A stretch of 30,713 nt of DNA from a virus (IMGVR_UViG_3300013136_000310:1-30713), one strand, 5' to 3'; counted from the first letter of the stretch, positions 21,838-28,575 are shown. Made by a program: numbers and translations. Notes: a model not told the origin generated them from the letters alone.

Positions 21838-22373
21838 TTATTGAAGCTATCCACGATTATTACAATACTCCACGAGATAAAAAAAGAGTTGTTGGTAGAT
21901 ACTACGCTTCTGAAATAAGTTCTATTATTAAAGGATATATAACCACAGGGAACTATTTTACTCAACGCATAGCAGACAAGAAAGGACAAGCTAATATGTT
22001 TAGGGGTTCTGCTATGGAAGACCACTTAGTCAAAGTCTTGAAAGAACAAAAAGTAGAATTTACCACACAAGACCCTATTGAGCTTAAGATTAAAGACTTT
22101 GTAATATCTGGTAAATTAGACTTTAACTTTAAAGATTATATCGTAGAAACAAAATGCCCTGAGAATATCACAAATGGTGTCCCTGATAAGTGGAAATGCC
22201 AAATGGAATGTTATTACAGGGCAACTAATAAAAAAGTTTATCTGGGAATATTTGATAAAGTTGGTGAACACATTATTCGCTTCTTTCCTTATGAGCCTTC
22301 GGACTTGTTATGGGAAGAAATAAAAACCAAGATATCAGATTTTCACAGAAGATTAAAAAAGAAATATGAATAA
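21834..22373 (+). CDS. PD-(D/E)XK nuclease, RecB/Cas4-like
   Basis: 179 aa. The core is in order: RGSAMEDHL (57-65) with Glu62, the catalytic Asp in GKLDF (93-97), IVETK (103-107) with E105-x-K107, and the QMECYYRA helix (about 126-133). That is the PDDEXK_1 pattern used by RecB, lambda exonuclease-like and Cas4-like nucleases. The C-terminal iron-sulfur cysteines of Cas4 are not seen, and no cas genes are near. A phage recombination or host-DNA degradation nuclease is the best reading, supported by the RusA gene downstream. Confidence 0.8.
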   Translation: MIIEAIHDYYNTPRDKKRVVGRYYASEISSIIKGYITTGNYFTQRIADKKGQANMFRGSAMEDHLVKVLKEQKVEFTTQDPIELKIKDFVISGKLDFNFKDYIVETKCPENITNGVPDKWKCQMECYYRATNKKVYLGIFDKVGEHIIRFFPYEPSDLLWEEIKTKISDFHRRLKKKYE

Positions 22374-22605
22374 AATATGTTCAAAATGTCAAAGAGCAAT
22401 GGTGCTAAGAAATAGTGCAAGGGGTCAATTCTATGGTTGCTCTGGCTATCCTAATTGCAAGAACACAGAACCTCTTGAAGGTTCAAAACCAAGTGGTGGT
22501 AATCCTAATGGTGGTATGGAAATTATTGGAGAAATTTTGTCAGATATTCAAGTAAAGGTAAACGCTATCTATAATATTATTAACAAGGAAATACCACAAG
22601 AGTAA
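22366..22605 (+). CDS. Stand-alone topoisomerase-type zinc ribbon protein
   Basis: 79 aa. CSKCQRAMVLR ... GQFYGCSGYPNCKNT (residues 5-34) is the zf-C4_Topoisom module found at the C-terminus of topoisomerase I, here alone. A Gly/Pro/Asn linker and a helix follow. It overlaps the nuclease by 8 nt. It might deliver the nuclease to single-stranded DNA; that is inference. Confidence 0.75.
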   Translation: MNKICSKCQRAMVLRNSARGQFYGCSGYPNCKNTEPLEGSKPSGGNPNGGMEIIGEILSDIQVKVNAIYNIINKEIPQE

Positions 22606-22653
22606 TTAAAAACCCCTTAAAACGCAAATTTAAGCGTTTAGGAGCATTTTAAA

Positions 22654-22953
22654 ATGATATATGAAATCAAACAGCTGGAGTGGAAGGGCAAAATTCCTTA
22701 CGCTTCAGTCAGAGACTACATTGCTAAAGACCACATATCCAAGAAAAAAACTCTAAGAATAGTGTTCAATAACTTTTATATGGACTTAAATCCAACTCAA
22801 CTAAAGAAACATACTGTTATCATAGCTAATAAAATTAAAAGTATTGTTTATCCAGACCAGTATTACTATATTTACTCTTACAAGTGGTCTCCGAAAGATT
22901 GGAAAAAAGAAGAAGCAGAATTAAAAGATAAAATAGAAAAAGGTATTTATTAA
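22654..22953 (+). CDS. 99-aa basic protein, unknown
   Basis: Tyr/Lys-rich, mixed alpha/beta (YEIKQLEWKGKIPYASVRDYI ... YYYIYSYKWSPKDWKKEEAEL). A good SD (GGAG at 22641-22644) lies 9 nt before the ATG and next to a small AAACGC/GCGTTT hairpin. No family recognised. Confidence 0.6.
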   Translation: MIYEIKQLEWKGKIPYASVRDYIAKDHISKKKTLRIVFNNFYMDLNPTQLKKHTVIIANKIKSIVYPDQYYYIYSYKWSPKDWKKEEAELKDKIEKGIY

Positions 22954-22964
22954 ACTAAAAACTT

Positions 22965-23129
22965 ATGGACAAAAAACAAGACATCTGTTATGTTTCAGAA
23001 AAAATAACAATCATAAGACCACAGCTTAAGAATAAGATTTTTAATGAAGAAGATTATAAGATAATTCAGACTTATGATGAGAATGGAGACAAAGTAGTCT
23101 GGCTAAGAGCCAAAGTAGAAAAAAATTAA
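22965..23129 (+). CDS. 54-aa protein, unknown
   Basis: ATG 22965, TAA 23127. Strand-rich with charged turns (ICYVSEKITIIRPQL ... TYDENGDKVVWLRAKV). No family recognised. Confidence 0.5.
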   Translation: MDKKQDICYVSEKITIIRPQLKNKIFNEEDYKIIQTYDENGDKVVWLRAKVEKN

Positions 23130-23142
23130 AAGATATAAAAAT

Positions 23143-23283
23143 ATGAAAATAATACAAATAATTTATTGTGGTAATAAAATAGCTGGATTAGACGAAGATG
23201 GAAATTTATACGAATGGTATCCTGATAAATATAATATTTATGGCAGTAGTGGAAAATGGATTTTATGTAATGTTAATTATTAA
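23143..23283 (+). CDS. 46-aa protein, WD-like short beta module
   Basis: ATG 23143, TAA 23281. Reads KIIQIIYCGNKIAGLDEDGNLYEWYPD ... GKWIL: a pair of strands with a D-E-D-G-N-L-Y-E-W turn, as in one blade of a beta-propeller. The protein at 24161 has the same plan (ALTNMGNIFYWKE). Function unknown. Confidence 0.5.
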   Translation: MKIIQIIYCGNKIAGLDEDGNLYEWYPDKYNIYGSSGKWILCNVNY

Positions 23284-23294
23284 ATAAAACTAAA

Positions 23295-23414
23295 ATGTCC
23301 ATCTTAAACTTCTTAAAAGCAATCTTCACATTTGATATCTGCGACTTAGCAAACCTTGACTGGAAGCTAAGTGATAAAGATGTGGAGGAAATAAATAAAC
23401 AGCTATTCAAATGA
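23295..23414 (+). CDS. 39-aa peptide, unknown
   Basis: ATG 23295, TGA 23412, overlapping the methyltransferase start (ATGA). MSILNFLKAIFTFDICDLANLDW... has a short hydrophobic start. Translational coupling to the next gene supports it. Confidence 0.5.
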   Translation: MSILNFLKAIFTFDICDLANLDWKLSDKDVEEINKQLFK

Positions 23415-24004
23415 AACATTACAAAAGCGTATTTGAAAACGAGCAAGAATTACTAAAATCATTGATTGATATTCATTTACAAGGAAAAGATATTGAATGC
23501 GACCCAATGTATTTTAAAGGTAATTTTTACAAAGACGGAGTAAATAAGCCAAAATACAAATTTGATATAAACCCACAAGTAAAAGATTGCGAAAAATGGG
23601 ATGCTTGTAATTTAAGGTTAAAAGTAGGTTTGGGAAAATTAAATAATTTAATACTTGACCCACCATTTTTATTCGGAATACACGGAAAGACAAAAGATTA
23701 TTATTCAAGCAAAACTCATACAATTTATAAAGATTTTAACAATTTAAAAAGTGATTATTATTCTTTATTGTGCGAAGCAATGGCATCACTAAAAAAAGGC
23801 GGAATACTTATTTTCAAATGCCAAGATTATACAGATAGCAAGACAACAATGACGCACGCATTAGTTTATAATTGGGCTAATGAAATAGGATTTTATGCAA
23901 AGGATTTAGCGATATTAGTGAAGCCGAATAAGATTTACAATGGAAATACAGCTCAAAGACACCTTAGAAAGATACATACATATTTCTGGGTGTTTAAAAA
24001 ATAA
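23411..24004 (+). CDS. DNA methyltransferase-like protein (DPPF)
   Basis: 197 aa. Motif IV-like LILDPPFLFG (80-89), preceded by an N-terminal region with ECDPMYFKG, then ASLKKGGILIFKCQD (strand 5) and a C-terminal basic segment LRKIHTYFWVFKK. A clear FxGxG SAM loop is not seen; the fold may be permuted or reduced. The N6_N4/MT-A70-like group is the nearest recognised. It may be a DNA or RNA adenine methyltransferase, or a catalytically reduced relative. Confidence 0.6.
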   Translation: MKHYKSVFENEQELLKSLIDIHLQGKDIECDPMYFKGNFYKDGVNKPKYKFDINPQVKDCEKWDACNLRLKVGLGKLNNLILDPPFLFGIHGKTKDYYSSKTHTIYKDFNNLKSDYYSLLCEAMASLKKGGILIFKCQDYTDSKTTMTHALVYNWANEIGFYAKDLAILVKPNKIYNGNTAQRHLRKIHTYFWVFKK

Positions 24005-24006
24005 CC

Positions 24007-24027
24007 TCTCCTTAATGCCAGAGGAGA
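24007..24027 (+). promoter_or_regulatory. SD-sequestering hairpin, first copy
   Basis: TCTCCT (24007-24012) pairs with AGGAGA (24022-24027), loop of 9 nt. The 3' arm is the SD sequence of the gene starting at 24034. The second copy is at 24348 with one covarying pair. Confidence 0.7.
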
Positions 24028-24033
24028 AAGAAA

Positions 24034-24159
24034 ATGAATAAAAAGAAAAACAAAAGAAAGAAAGTAAAAGTTGTTAAAAAGTATTATCCTACAACAGATA
24101 ATACAACAACATATAATCCCGACTGGGATAAAGATTATAAAATTAAAATAATTTCTTAA
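24034..24159 (+). CDS. 41-aa very basic peptide
   Basis: ATG 24034, TAA 24157. The N-terminus is almost all Lys/Arg (MNKKKNKRKKVKVVKKYY), then a Thr/Asn/Asp-rich tail. SD AGGAG at 24022 with 7-nt spacing. Probably RNA- or DNA-binding. Confidence 0.5.
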   Translation: MNKKKNKRKKVKVVKKYYPTTDNTTTYNPDWDKDYKIKIIS

Positions 24160-24160
24160 T

Positions 24161-24328
24161 ATGAAAGAAAAAATCATACAAATTTCTATTTCAGATTCAC
24201 GATTATATGCACTTACGAATATGGGCAATATATTTTATTGGAAAGAAAAAATTATAAGCAAAAATGGGGAATTAGTAAAAGAGATTTATGGGTGGGTGAA
24301 ATATGATTTACCTTCTTTCAAAGATTAG
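24161..24328 (+). CDS. 55-aa protein, WD-like short beta module
   Basis: ATG 24161, TAG 24326. IIQISISDSRLYALTNMGNIFYWKEK has the same layout as the product of 23143, so these may be divergent copies. The end of the gene and the following 40 nt resemble the end of the gene at 24376. Confidence 0.5.
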   Translation: MKEKIIQISISDSRLYALTNMGNIFYWKEKIISKNGELVKEIYGWVKYDLPSFKD

Positions 24329-24347
24329 TCCATTACAAACTTTAACC

Positions 24348-24368
24348 ACTCCTCAATGACAGAGGAGT
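24348..24368 (+). promoter_or_regulatory. SD-sequestering hairpin, second copy
   Basis: ACTCCT (24348-24353) pairs with AGGAGT (24363-24368), loop of 9 nt. The outer pair is A-U here and U-A in the first copy, so the stem is conserved while the sequence changed. The SD AGGAG lies 8 nt before ATG 24376. Confidence 0.7.
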
Positions 24369-24375
24369 CAAAGTA

Positions 24376-24597
24376 ATGAATAAAGAGATAATAAAACTTC
24401 TATCTATACTTATGGAGAATGAAACGGATAGGCAAATATATCACAAAGAAATCTCTATGTTATTCGGAATGTTAAAAAATAATTTATACCAACCAATAAG
24501 TAATTGTAAAGAATTAATAAATGGTAAAGAAAAAATATCTTATCACGATTGGAATATGAGAGAGCACGGAAAATGCTTTTGCAGTTTAGAAGATTAG
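24376..24597 (+). CDS. 73-aa protein, unknown
   Basis: Helical start (MNKEIIKLLSILMENETDRQIYHKEISMLFGML), then a polar end with HDWNMREHGKCFCSLED. No family recognised. It has an SD inside the second hairpin copy. Confidence 0.55.
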   Translation: MNKEIIKLLSILMENETDRQIYHKEISMLFGMLKNNLYQPISNCKELINGKEKISYHDWNMREHGKCFCSLED

Positions 24598-24640
24598 CCC
24601 CTTACAAACTTAGTTAAGAGTGTGGTGGGTTCATATTGGT

Positions 24641-24858
24641 CGGATATGGGGACGGATAAAGTCATTCCACTTAGATATAATGTACATATCAAGATGGTTA
24701 GTCCCGAACGTATCCGCCCATTACGAGTCCATCACAAGTGGTGGGTTGGTGGGGGAAATAGTGTGGACGAGAACTGTCAACAGAAAAGGCAACACGCCTC
24801 AGTATAAATACTAAACTCGTAGAGGCAATGCGGAGTTCAAATTCTCTGCTTTCCCCAC
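24641..24858 (+). ncRNA. Candidate structured RNA E with tRNA-like 3' half
   Basis: No credible gene in 24598-24890. Domain 1: CGGATA/TATCCG (24641-24646, 24711-24716) with GGGAC/GTCCC (24649-24653, 24701-24705) and apical CTT-A-GATAT/ATATC-AAG (24670-24678, 24686-24693). Domain 2: GTGG(G)GGAAA/TTTCCCCAC (24749-24758, 24850-24858) closes a junction with ACGAG/CTCGT (24767-24771, 24816-24820) and a 6-bp arm GCGGAG-TTCAAATT-CTCTGC (24830-24849) stacked directly on the outer stem, like a T arm on an acceptor stem. No anticodon arm, so not a normal tRNA. Confidence 0.45.
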
Positions 24859-24890
24859 AAGCCCATCACAATTATTAACCAAATAAAACT

Positions 24891-25172
24891 ATGGAAGATT
24901 TAGATAATTATATTTTATGTCAAAAATGTCAAACAGACCCTTGTGAGTGCAAAGAGCCACCCACAATGCAGAAGAATTGGGTTGAAGGACTACAAAACAT
25001 TTTATCACAAGACAGAATAAAAACTGCTTATACTGATGAGATTATAGCTTTTATCCACCAGCAAATAGAAAAAGCCAGAGCAGAAGAGAGGGAAAAGATT
25101 TTTATAGAAATTGAGAAATTGGTTGAAGGTGGACAGAGAATAATTACAGAAATAAAAAATAAGTTTGAATGA
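24891..25172 (+). CDS. 93-aa protein with Cys cluster
   Basis: An N-terminal CQKCQTDPCEC (10-20) may bind a metal. The remainder is helical (YTDEIIAFIHQQIEKARAEEREKIFIEIEKLVEGGQRIITEI). Similar short Cys motif-plus-helix proteins occur in phages as assembly or regulatory factors. The stop overlaps rusA (ATGA). Confidence 0.6.
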   Translation: MEDLDNYILCQKCQTDPCECKEPPTMQKNWVEGLQNILSQDRIKTAYTDEIIAFIHQQIEKARAEEREKIFIEIEKLVEGGQRIITEIKNKFE

Positions 25173-25540
25173 AAGAGTACAACTTCACCTTGCTCGGGCA
25201 GATCCCAGCAAAAAAGAATAATTACAGATTTGGTAAAAATAGATTTTATAATGCTAAGCAAAAAGAATTAGACGAGTTTATATTAGATTTAACAAACCAA
25301 AGAAACAATTATGATGCAAGGGACGACTTTCCAATAAAAACTCAATGTGAGCTAAATTTGGAGCTTTGGCAAGGAGATAGAACAGACTTAGACAATCAAA
25401 TTACTACTATTTGTGATTTATTACAAAATTCAGGCATTATTGCTAATGATCGTCAGATCAAGCACATAATAGCCCACAAGGTCGTTGAAAATAATAAGCC
25501 AATAGTACATATAACATTATTTGATAACATAAAATTATAA
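25169..25540 (+). CDS. rusA: RusA-type Holliday junction resolvase
   Basis: 123 aa. The family core is complete: IPAKKNNYRF near 12-21, D70 and TDLDNQITTICDLLQNSGI (72-90) with D73 and D75, and D94 in IANDRQIKHI, the acidic residues that bind magnesium. RusA resolves branched DNA in phage recombination and replication. The PD-(D/E)XK nuclease upstream and this gene would form a DNA-processing pair. Confidence 0.9.
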   Translation: MKEYNFTLLGQIPAKKNNYRFGKNRFYNAKQKELDEFILDLTNQRNNYDARDDFPIKTQCELNLELWQGDRTDLDNQITTICDLLQNSGIIANDRQIKHIIAHKVVENNKPIVHITLFDNIKL

Positions 25541-25557
25541 TTAAAAACAATAAAAAT

Positions 25558-25743
25558 ATGGAATTTAATAAAACATATTACGAAGAAAAAAAACAAAAGT
25601 TAATTCAAAAAAATCAAAGATTAATGCAAGAGCATATAAATAACTCATTAAAGTTTGCAGAAGATGTAAGAGAGCTTAATCAAGACTTGCAAGAAATAGA
25701 AAAAGCACTTGCAGAAAAAGTAGAAACAAAAGAAAAAAAATAA
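25558..25743 (+). CDS. 61-aa coiled-coil protein
   Basis: One continuous Lys/Glu/Gln helix with heptad hydrophobics. No other motif. It ends directly before the next ATG. Confidence 0.5.
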   Translation: MEFNKTYYEEKKQKLIQKNQRLMQEHINNSLKFAEDVRELNQDLQEIEKALAEKVETKEKK

Positions 25744-25827
25744 ATGGTTTATAAAAATCCAGATATAGCTATTCTTCTTAAAAAAAGATTGAATATGGGA
25801 AGACTATTTTTTGGATTTAAAAAGTAA
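25744..25827 (+). CDS. 27-codon peptide
   Basis: ATG 25744 follows the previous stop with no gap and ends with no gap before the next ATG. MVYKNPDIAILLKKRLNMGRLFFGFKK is basic and partly amphipathic. Probably translated by coupling. Confidence 0.4.
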   Translation: MVYKNPDIAILLKKRLNMGRLFFGFKK

Positions 25828-26004
25828 ATGCAAGATACAAAACCTAAAAAAATCTGCTGTATCTGGTGTGGGAAAGAAATGCCAGAAATGAATAAATTAA
25901 AGTTATGTAGTGATGAATGTCTTGAAAAATATAGAATGGCGTATTATAATTCATACAATAAATCATTAAAAAAAATATATGACAATAGAACAACTTCAAG
26001 TTGA
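25828..26004 (+). CDS. 58-aa zinc-ribbon protein
   Basis: ATG 25828, TGA 26002. CCIWCG (10-15) and LCSDEC (26-31) form a C-x2-C...C-x3-C zinc site, as in the FCSxxCR-type fingers. It overlaps the next gene by 26 nt. Confidence 0.55.
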   Translation: MQDTKPKKICCIWCGKEMPEMNKLKLCSDECLEKYRMAYYNSYNKSLKKIYDNRTTSS

Positions 26005-26113
26005 ATTAGACGAAATAAACAAAGAAATCTCTGCATTAAGAGACAAAGCTATGAAAATTGTAGGTAAAATGGAATTGCTTGCAGAACAGAAAAAGCAGGA
26101 AAAACCTGCTTAA
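25979..26113 (+). CDS. 44-aa coiled-coil peptide, last early gene
   Basis: ATG 25979, TAA 26111. A single helix (MTIEQLQVELDEINKEISALRDKAMKI...). It ends the plus-strand operon just before the promoter/terminator pair at 26118-26206. Confidence 0.5.
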   Translation: MTIEQLQVELDEINKEISALRDKAMKIVGKMELLAEQKKQEKPA

Positions 26114-26117
26114 AGTA

Positions 26118-26146
26118 TTGACAGTTATACTTGTTTATGATAAGAT
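26118..26146 (+). promoter_or_regulatory. Sigma-70 promoter for a very short transcript
   Basis: TTGACA (26118-26123), 17-bp spacer, TAAGAT (26141-26146; a near-consensus -10). The expected start is near 26153, only about 30 nt before the terminator stem. The transcript would be about 54 nt and contains an SD-like AGGA followed 6 nt later by ATG TAA. Confidence 0.6.
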
Positions 26147-26180
26147 ATAGATAGGAACGATAAATGTAAGAGCTTTTCAG

Positions 26181-26206
26181 CCACCCGTAAGGGTGGTCTT
26201 TGTTTT
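26181..26206 (+). terminator. Rho-independent terminator between convergent operons
   Basis: CCACCC-GTAA-GGGTGG (26181-26196), perfect 6-bp stem with a GTAA (GNRA) tetraloop, then TCTTTGTTTT. Stops plus-strand transcription; in minus-strand RNA the same hairpin lacks a good U tract. Confidence 0.85.
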
Positions 26207-26351
26207 AGCGAGACGACCACAACATCAACGCAGTAATTAAAATCATTACAATTACACATATATGATTTATATATTTTTCAATAAAACATATAAACCATTC
26301 AGACCATCTGTGTTTCCAATGGTTCAACTTTTCTTTATTTATTTCACTCAC
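26205..26351 (-). CDS. 48-aa single-TM protein, lysis-module candidate
   Basis: GTG at 26351 overlaps the stop of the upstream holin-like gene; TAA at 26205. MSEINKEKLNHWKHRWSEWFICFIEKYINHICVIVMILITALMLWSSR: a polar N-terminus, then a hydrophobic C-terminal segment. Placed after a holin-like gene, it could be a second holin or a spanin part. The start codon is uncertain because no SD fits well. Confidence 0.4.
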   Translation of the reverse strand: MSEINKEKLNHWKHRWSEWFICFIEKYINHICVIVMILITALMLWSSR

Positions 26352-26541
26352 CTTTAATAAATTCTTTTGCGACATTAATTAGTATTCCACAGATTGCTAC
26401 AACAGCTGGAGTATAAGAACCAAAATCTGTTTGTGATAATGCCTGTAAAGCATAAACTATTACAGCAGCACCTCCTGCTATTAAAGCGCCCTTTGAAATT
26501 TTTAATAATGTTTCTTTGTCAAATCTATACGCATATTGCAT
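26344..26541 (-). CDS. Holin-like small membrane protein
   Basis: 65 aa: a charged start, TM1 about 18-36 (GALIAGGAAVIVYALQALS), a short turn with DFGSY, TM2 about 45-60 (PAVVAICGILINVAKEF), and a charged end KGE. Two TM helices with both termini charged is the class II holin layout. No enzyme gene is adjacent, and the papain-like protein at 28003 is the nearest candidate for a lysin. Confidence 0.6.
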   Translation of the reverse strand: MQYAYRFDKETLLKISKGALIAGGAAVIVYALQALSQTDFGSYTPAVVAICGILINVAKEFIKGE

Positions 26542-26550
26542 TTATTTATG

Positions 26551-26574
26551 CTAACCATTATGTGTTTTGGTTAG
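26551..26574 (-). promoter_or_regulatory. Hairpin between methyltransferase and holin-like genes
   Basis: CTAACCA/TGGTTAG (26551-26557 with 26568-26574), 7 bp perfect, loop of 10 nt, immediately downstream of the methyltransferase stop on the minus strand. Probably a processing or translation element; no T tract. Confidence 0.5.
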
Positions 26575-26578
26575 TAAG

Positions 26579-28006
26579 TCATAATAATTTATTTTCTTGT
26601 TTTATTGCGTTTATTCTTGCTTCTGCGATTTTTACATATTCCTCACTCAATTCAATTCCTATAAAGTTTCTGTTTAATTGCTTGCAAGCCACTCCTGTCG
26701 TGCCTGAACCCATAAACGGGTCTAATACTGTATCACCTTCTTTACTGACTAATCTTACAAGCCAAGACATAAGGTGGACTGGTTTAACTGTGGGGTGAAA
26801 ATTCTTTCTTGCTTCTCTACCGCCATCAGTTGAGCCGAATATCTCTAAACTCTGCCCTGAACCATCTTGTTTATACATTTGTTTAGCTTCAAGTTCGTCT
26901 AACCCCTCATTCCTTTCTCTCTTACTTGCCTTTGGGAATTGGAGTAGTCCGTGTTTTTCAGCCCATACGTCTATATCGAAGTATCGGGATTTTGAGCCTG
27001 ATGTTTCGTTAAATACTTCGTCTTTTTCTAATTCTGCAAATCCCCCCTGATAACCTGTTCCAGGTGCAAACTTTCTATCTGCTCTTTTTGTTCTGCTTGT
27101 AGCACTCTTCGTCATCACCCCATCATTCAAAGCATCATCTGTGCAGATAATGTTGGCGGGAAATCTGGCAGTTTGTTGCCCTCTTGTATCTAATCCTTTC
27201 ATTGAATTTTCATTCCAACCATCTTTCGGTGCAAGTGGAGAATTTTTTATACCAGTGTTATCTCTGCCCACTTCTTCTCTTGTCGGTATCCTACACCCAT
27301 CAATATCAATCGCACCTGTTCCGTGTTTAAGACAGTTCTCTACAATAGTTTTACATTCCAAAGGACGCCTTGCCATAATTATTGGCTCGTGAGCAGGTTT
27401 AAGAGCTGTGCCAAAGCCTTCCCATTCGGAGTTGCCTTTGGTTATATCCATTGTTCTTTTGGCTGTTCCGTCTGGGTTTCTATGACTTGGTCTTGACCAT
27501 CCTTCATTTGTATCTAAATCATCTCCTGAAAAGTGTAATTTCTTAATAGTCGCTATATGTTCCCTCTCATTCCCCTGCAACTTATCCACAGCCTTTCCTA
27601 CATTCAAACTTTTAGGAAATCCACTTGCATAAATCCACTCCAACATATCCCTTACTTCAAATCCTGCATCTTCAATCGCCACTGCCATTCTGTGATAAGT
27701 TCTTGTGCCACCAAAGGATAATAAGTGTCCTCCTGGTTTTAAGACTCTTAAGCACTCTTTCCATAAATCTACATTATATGCGATACCATTTCCATTTTCA
27801 TCAACTCCATCCCAAGTTTTTCCCATAAATCCACCAGATAATCTTTTGAAACTTCCGTCTTTACCTTCTTTTGCTGGTGCTGAACCTTCTTTACCAAATC
27901 TTTTTACAATAGAAACTAAGTGGTATGGAGGGTCGCAAACAACAGCATCAACGCTTTCGTCTGCAAGTTCTTTTAATTTTTCTAAACAATTTCCTTGTAT
28001 TATCAT
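26579..28006 (-). CDS. DNA N6/N4 amino-methyltransferase, long form (DPPY)
   Basis: 475 aa. Motif IV DPPY at 25-28 (CDPPYHL), then LKPGGHLLSFGGTRTYHRM (strand/helix typical of phage enzymes) and C-terminal DPFMGSGTTGVACKQLNRNFIGIE, close to the same block in the 19688 enzyme. The 300-residue middle contains the target recognition region, with PAHEPIIMARRPLE and FPANIICTDDA, as in phage enzymes of the N6_N4_Mtase family. Start ATG at 28006 overlaps the upstream gene by 4 nt. Role: protecting phage DNA or altering regulation. Confidence 0.88.
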   Translation of the reverse strand: MIIQGNCLEKLKELADESVDAVVCDPPYHLVSIVKRFGKEGSAPAKEGKDGSFKRLSGGFMGKTWDGVDENGNGIAYNVDLWKECLRVLKPGGHLLSFGGTRTYHRMAVAIEDAGFEVRDMLEWIYASGFPKSLNVGKAVDKLQGNEREHIATIKKLHFSGDDLDTNEGWSRPSHRNPDGTAKRTMDITKGNSEWEGFGTALKPAHEPIIMARRPLECKTIVENCLKHGTGAIDIDGCRIPTREEVGRDNTGIKNSPLAPKDGWNENSMKGLDTRGQQTARFPANIICTDDALNDGVMTKSATSRTKRADRKFAPGTGYQGGFAELEKDEVFNETSGSKSRYFDIDVWAEKHGLLQFPKASKRERNEGLDELEAKQMYKQDGSGQSLEIFGSTDGGREARKNFHPTVKPVHLMSWLVRLVSKEGDTVLDPFMGSGTTGVACKQLNRNFIGIELSEEYVKIAEARINAIKQENKLL

Positions 28007-28527
28007 CCTATTCTTAAAGTTTGAAATTTGTATTTTGCAATTCCCATACTCATATTATTGGCAGTTATTTTTTGTCTTAAAAATTTATTGTCCGCATCTG
28101 ATAAATAAGCATTTCCTGCGTCATCTATTGCAATATTAGCCCAGTGCATATATTCAGAAGTTGGAGTATTTACTTTGCAATAAACTCTGCCCACTGTATT
28201 TATTTTAAATATCATTGATATTAAAGCAGAAGTTAATTCAGCTCTGTTATCACAATCAAAAAAATCAGCAACCCAAGGAAACCATTTTATAATTCCATTT
28301 ACAGTGTCAAGAATAACTTGTAGATTGTCCCAAGAAGTCACTGCATATTGCAAATCCATTTCAAGTGATATCATTCCAAAAGGTTTTACAGCTTCTGTCA
28401 TTTTAGAAAAAGGGACTATTGTTTTTTTAAAATCATTTGAAGCCCCTTGAATTGTTTTAATACCTAAAACAATTTGTAATGCTCCGAGAGTTCTTTTTAA
28501 TGAGTTTATTTTTATTTTATCTTCCAT
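28003..28527 (-). CDS. Papain/transglutaminase-like fold protein (Agglutinin_C-type)
   Basis: 174 aa from ATG 28527; the longer frame to 28629 runs through hairpins. WFPWVADFFDCDNRAELTSALI with C92, then TVGRVYCKVN, H128 in MHWANIAIDDAGNAYLSD, and D144/D146. The spacing Cys-His-Asp matches transglutaminase/papain-like domains found in phage proteins such as the agglutinin C-terminal type. Lysis, head-tail or host-surface roles are possible. It lies upstream of the methyltransferase gene (4-nt ATGA overlap). Confidence 0.5.
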   Translation of the reverse strand: MEDKIKINSLKRTLGALQIVLGIKTIQGASNDFKKTIVPFSKMTEAVKPFGMISLEMDLQYAVTSWDNLQVILDTVNGIIKWFPWVADFFDCDNRAELTSALISMIFKINTVGRVYCKVNTPTSEYMHWANIAIDDAGNAYLSDADNKFLRQKITANNMSMGIAKYKFQTLRIG

Positions 28528-28575
28528 AAGTATAGATTTATTTATTATTTGTATAGATTTGTGATATGAATATAT

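Noticed and set aside
21834-22373. Cas4 of a CRISPR system
   Set aside because: The iron-sulfur cysteine set is missing, and there are no repeats or cas genes in the window.
24620-24814. Plus-strand frames of 61-64 codons in the segment of RNA E
   Set aside because: Two overlapping frames with no SD, starting within structured sequence; composition is unlike the real genes and the helices explain the sequence better.
24752-24856. Genuine tRNA gene
   Set aside because: The acceptor and T-arm-like parts fit, but the T loop has 8 bases, and there is no D arm or 5-bp/7-nt anticodon arm.
27582-27590. Another perfect TTATCCACA (DnaA box)
   Set aside because: It lies inside the methyltransferase coding region with no AT-rich flank and no promoter, so it is probably chance.
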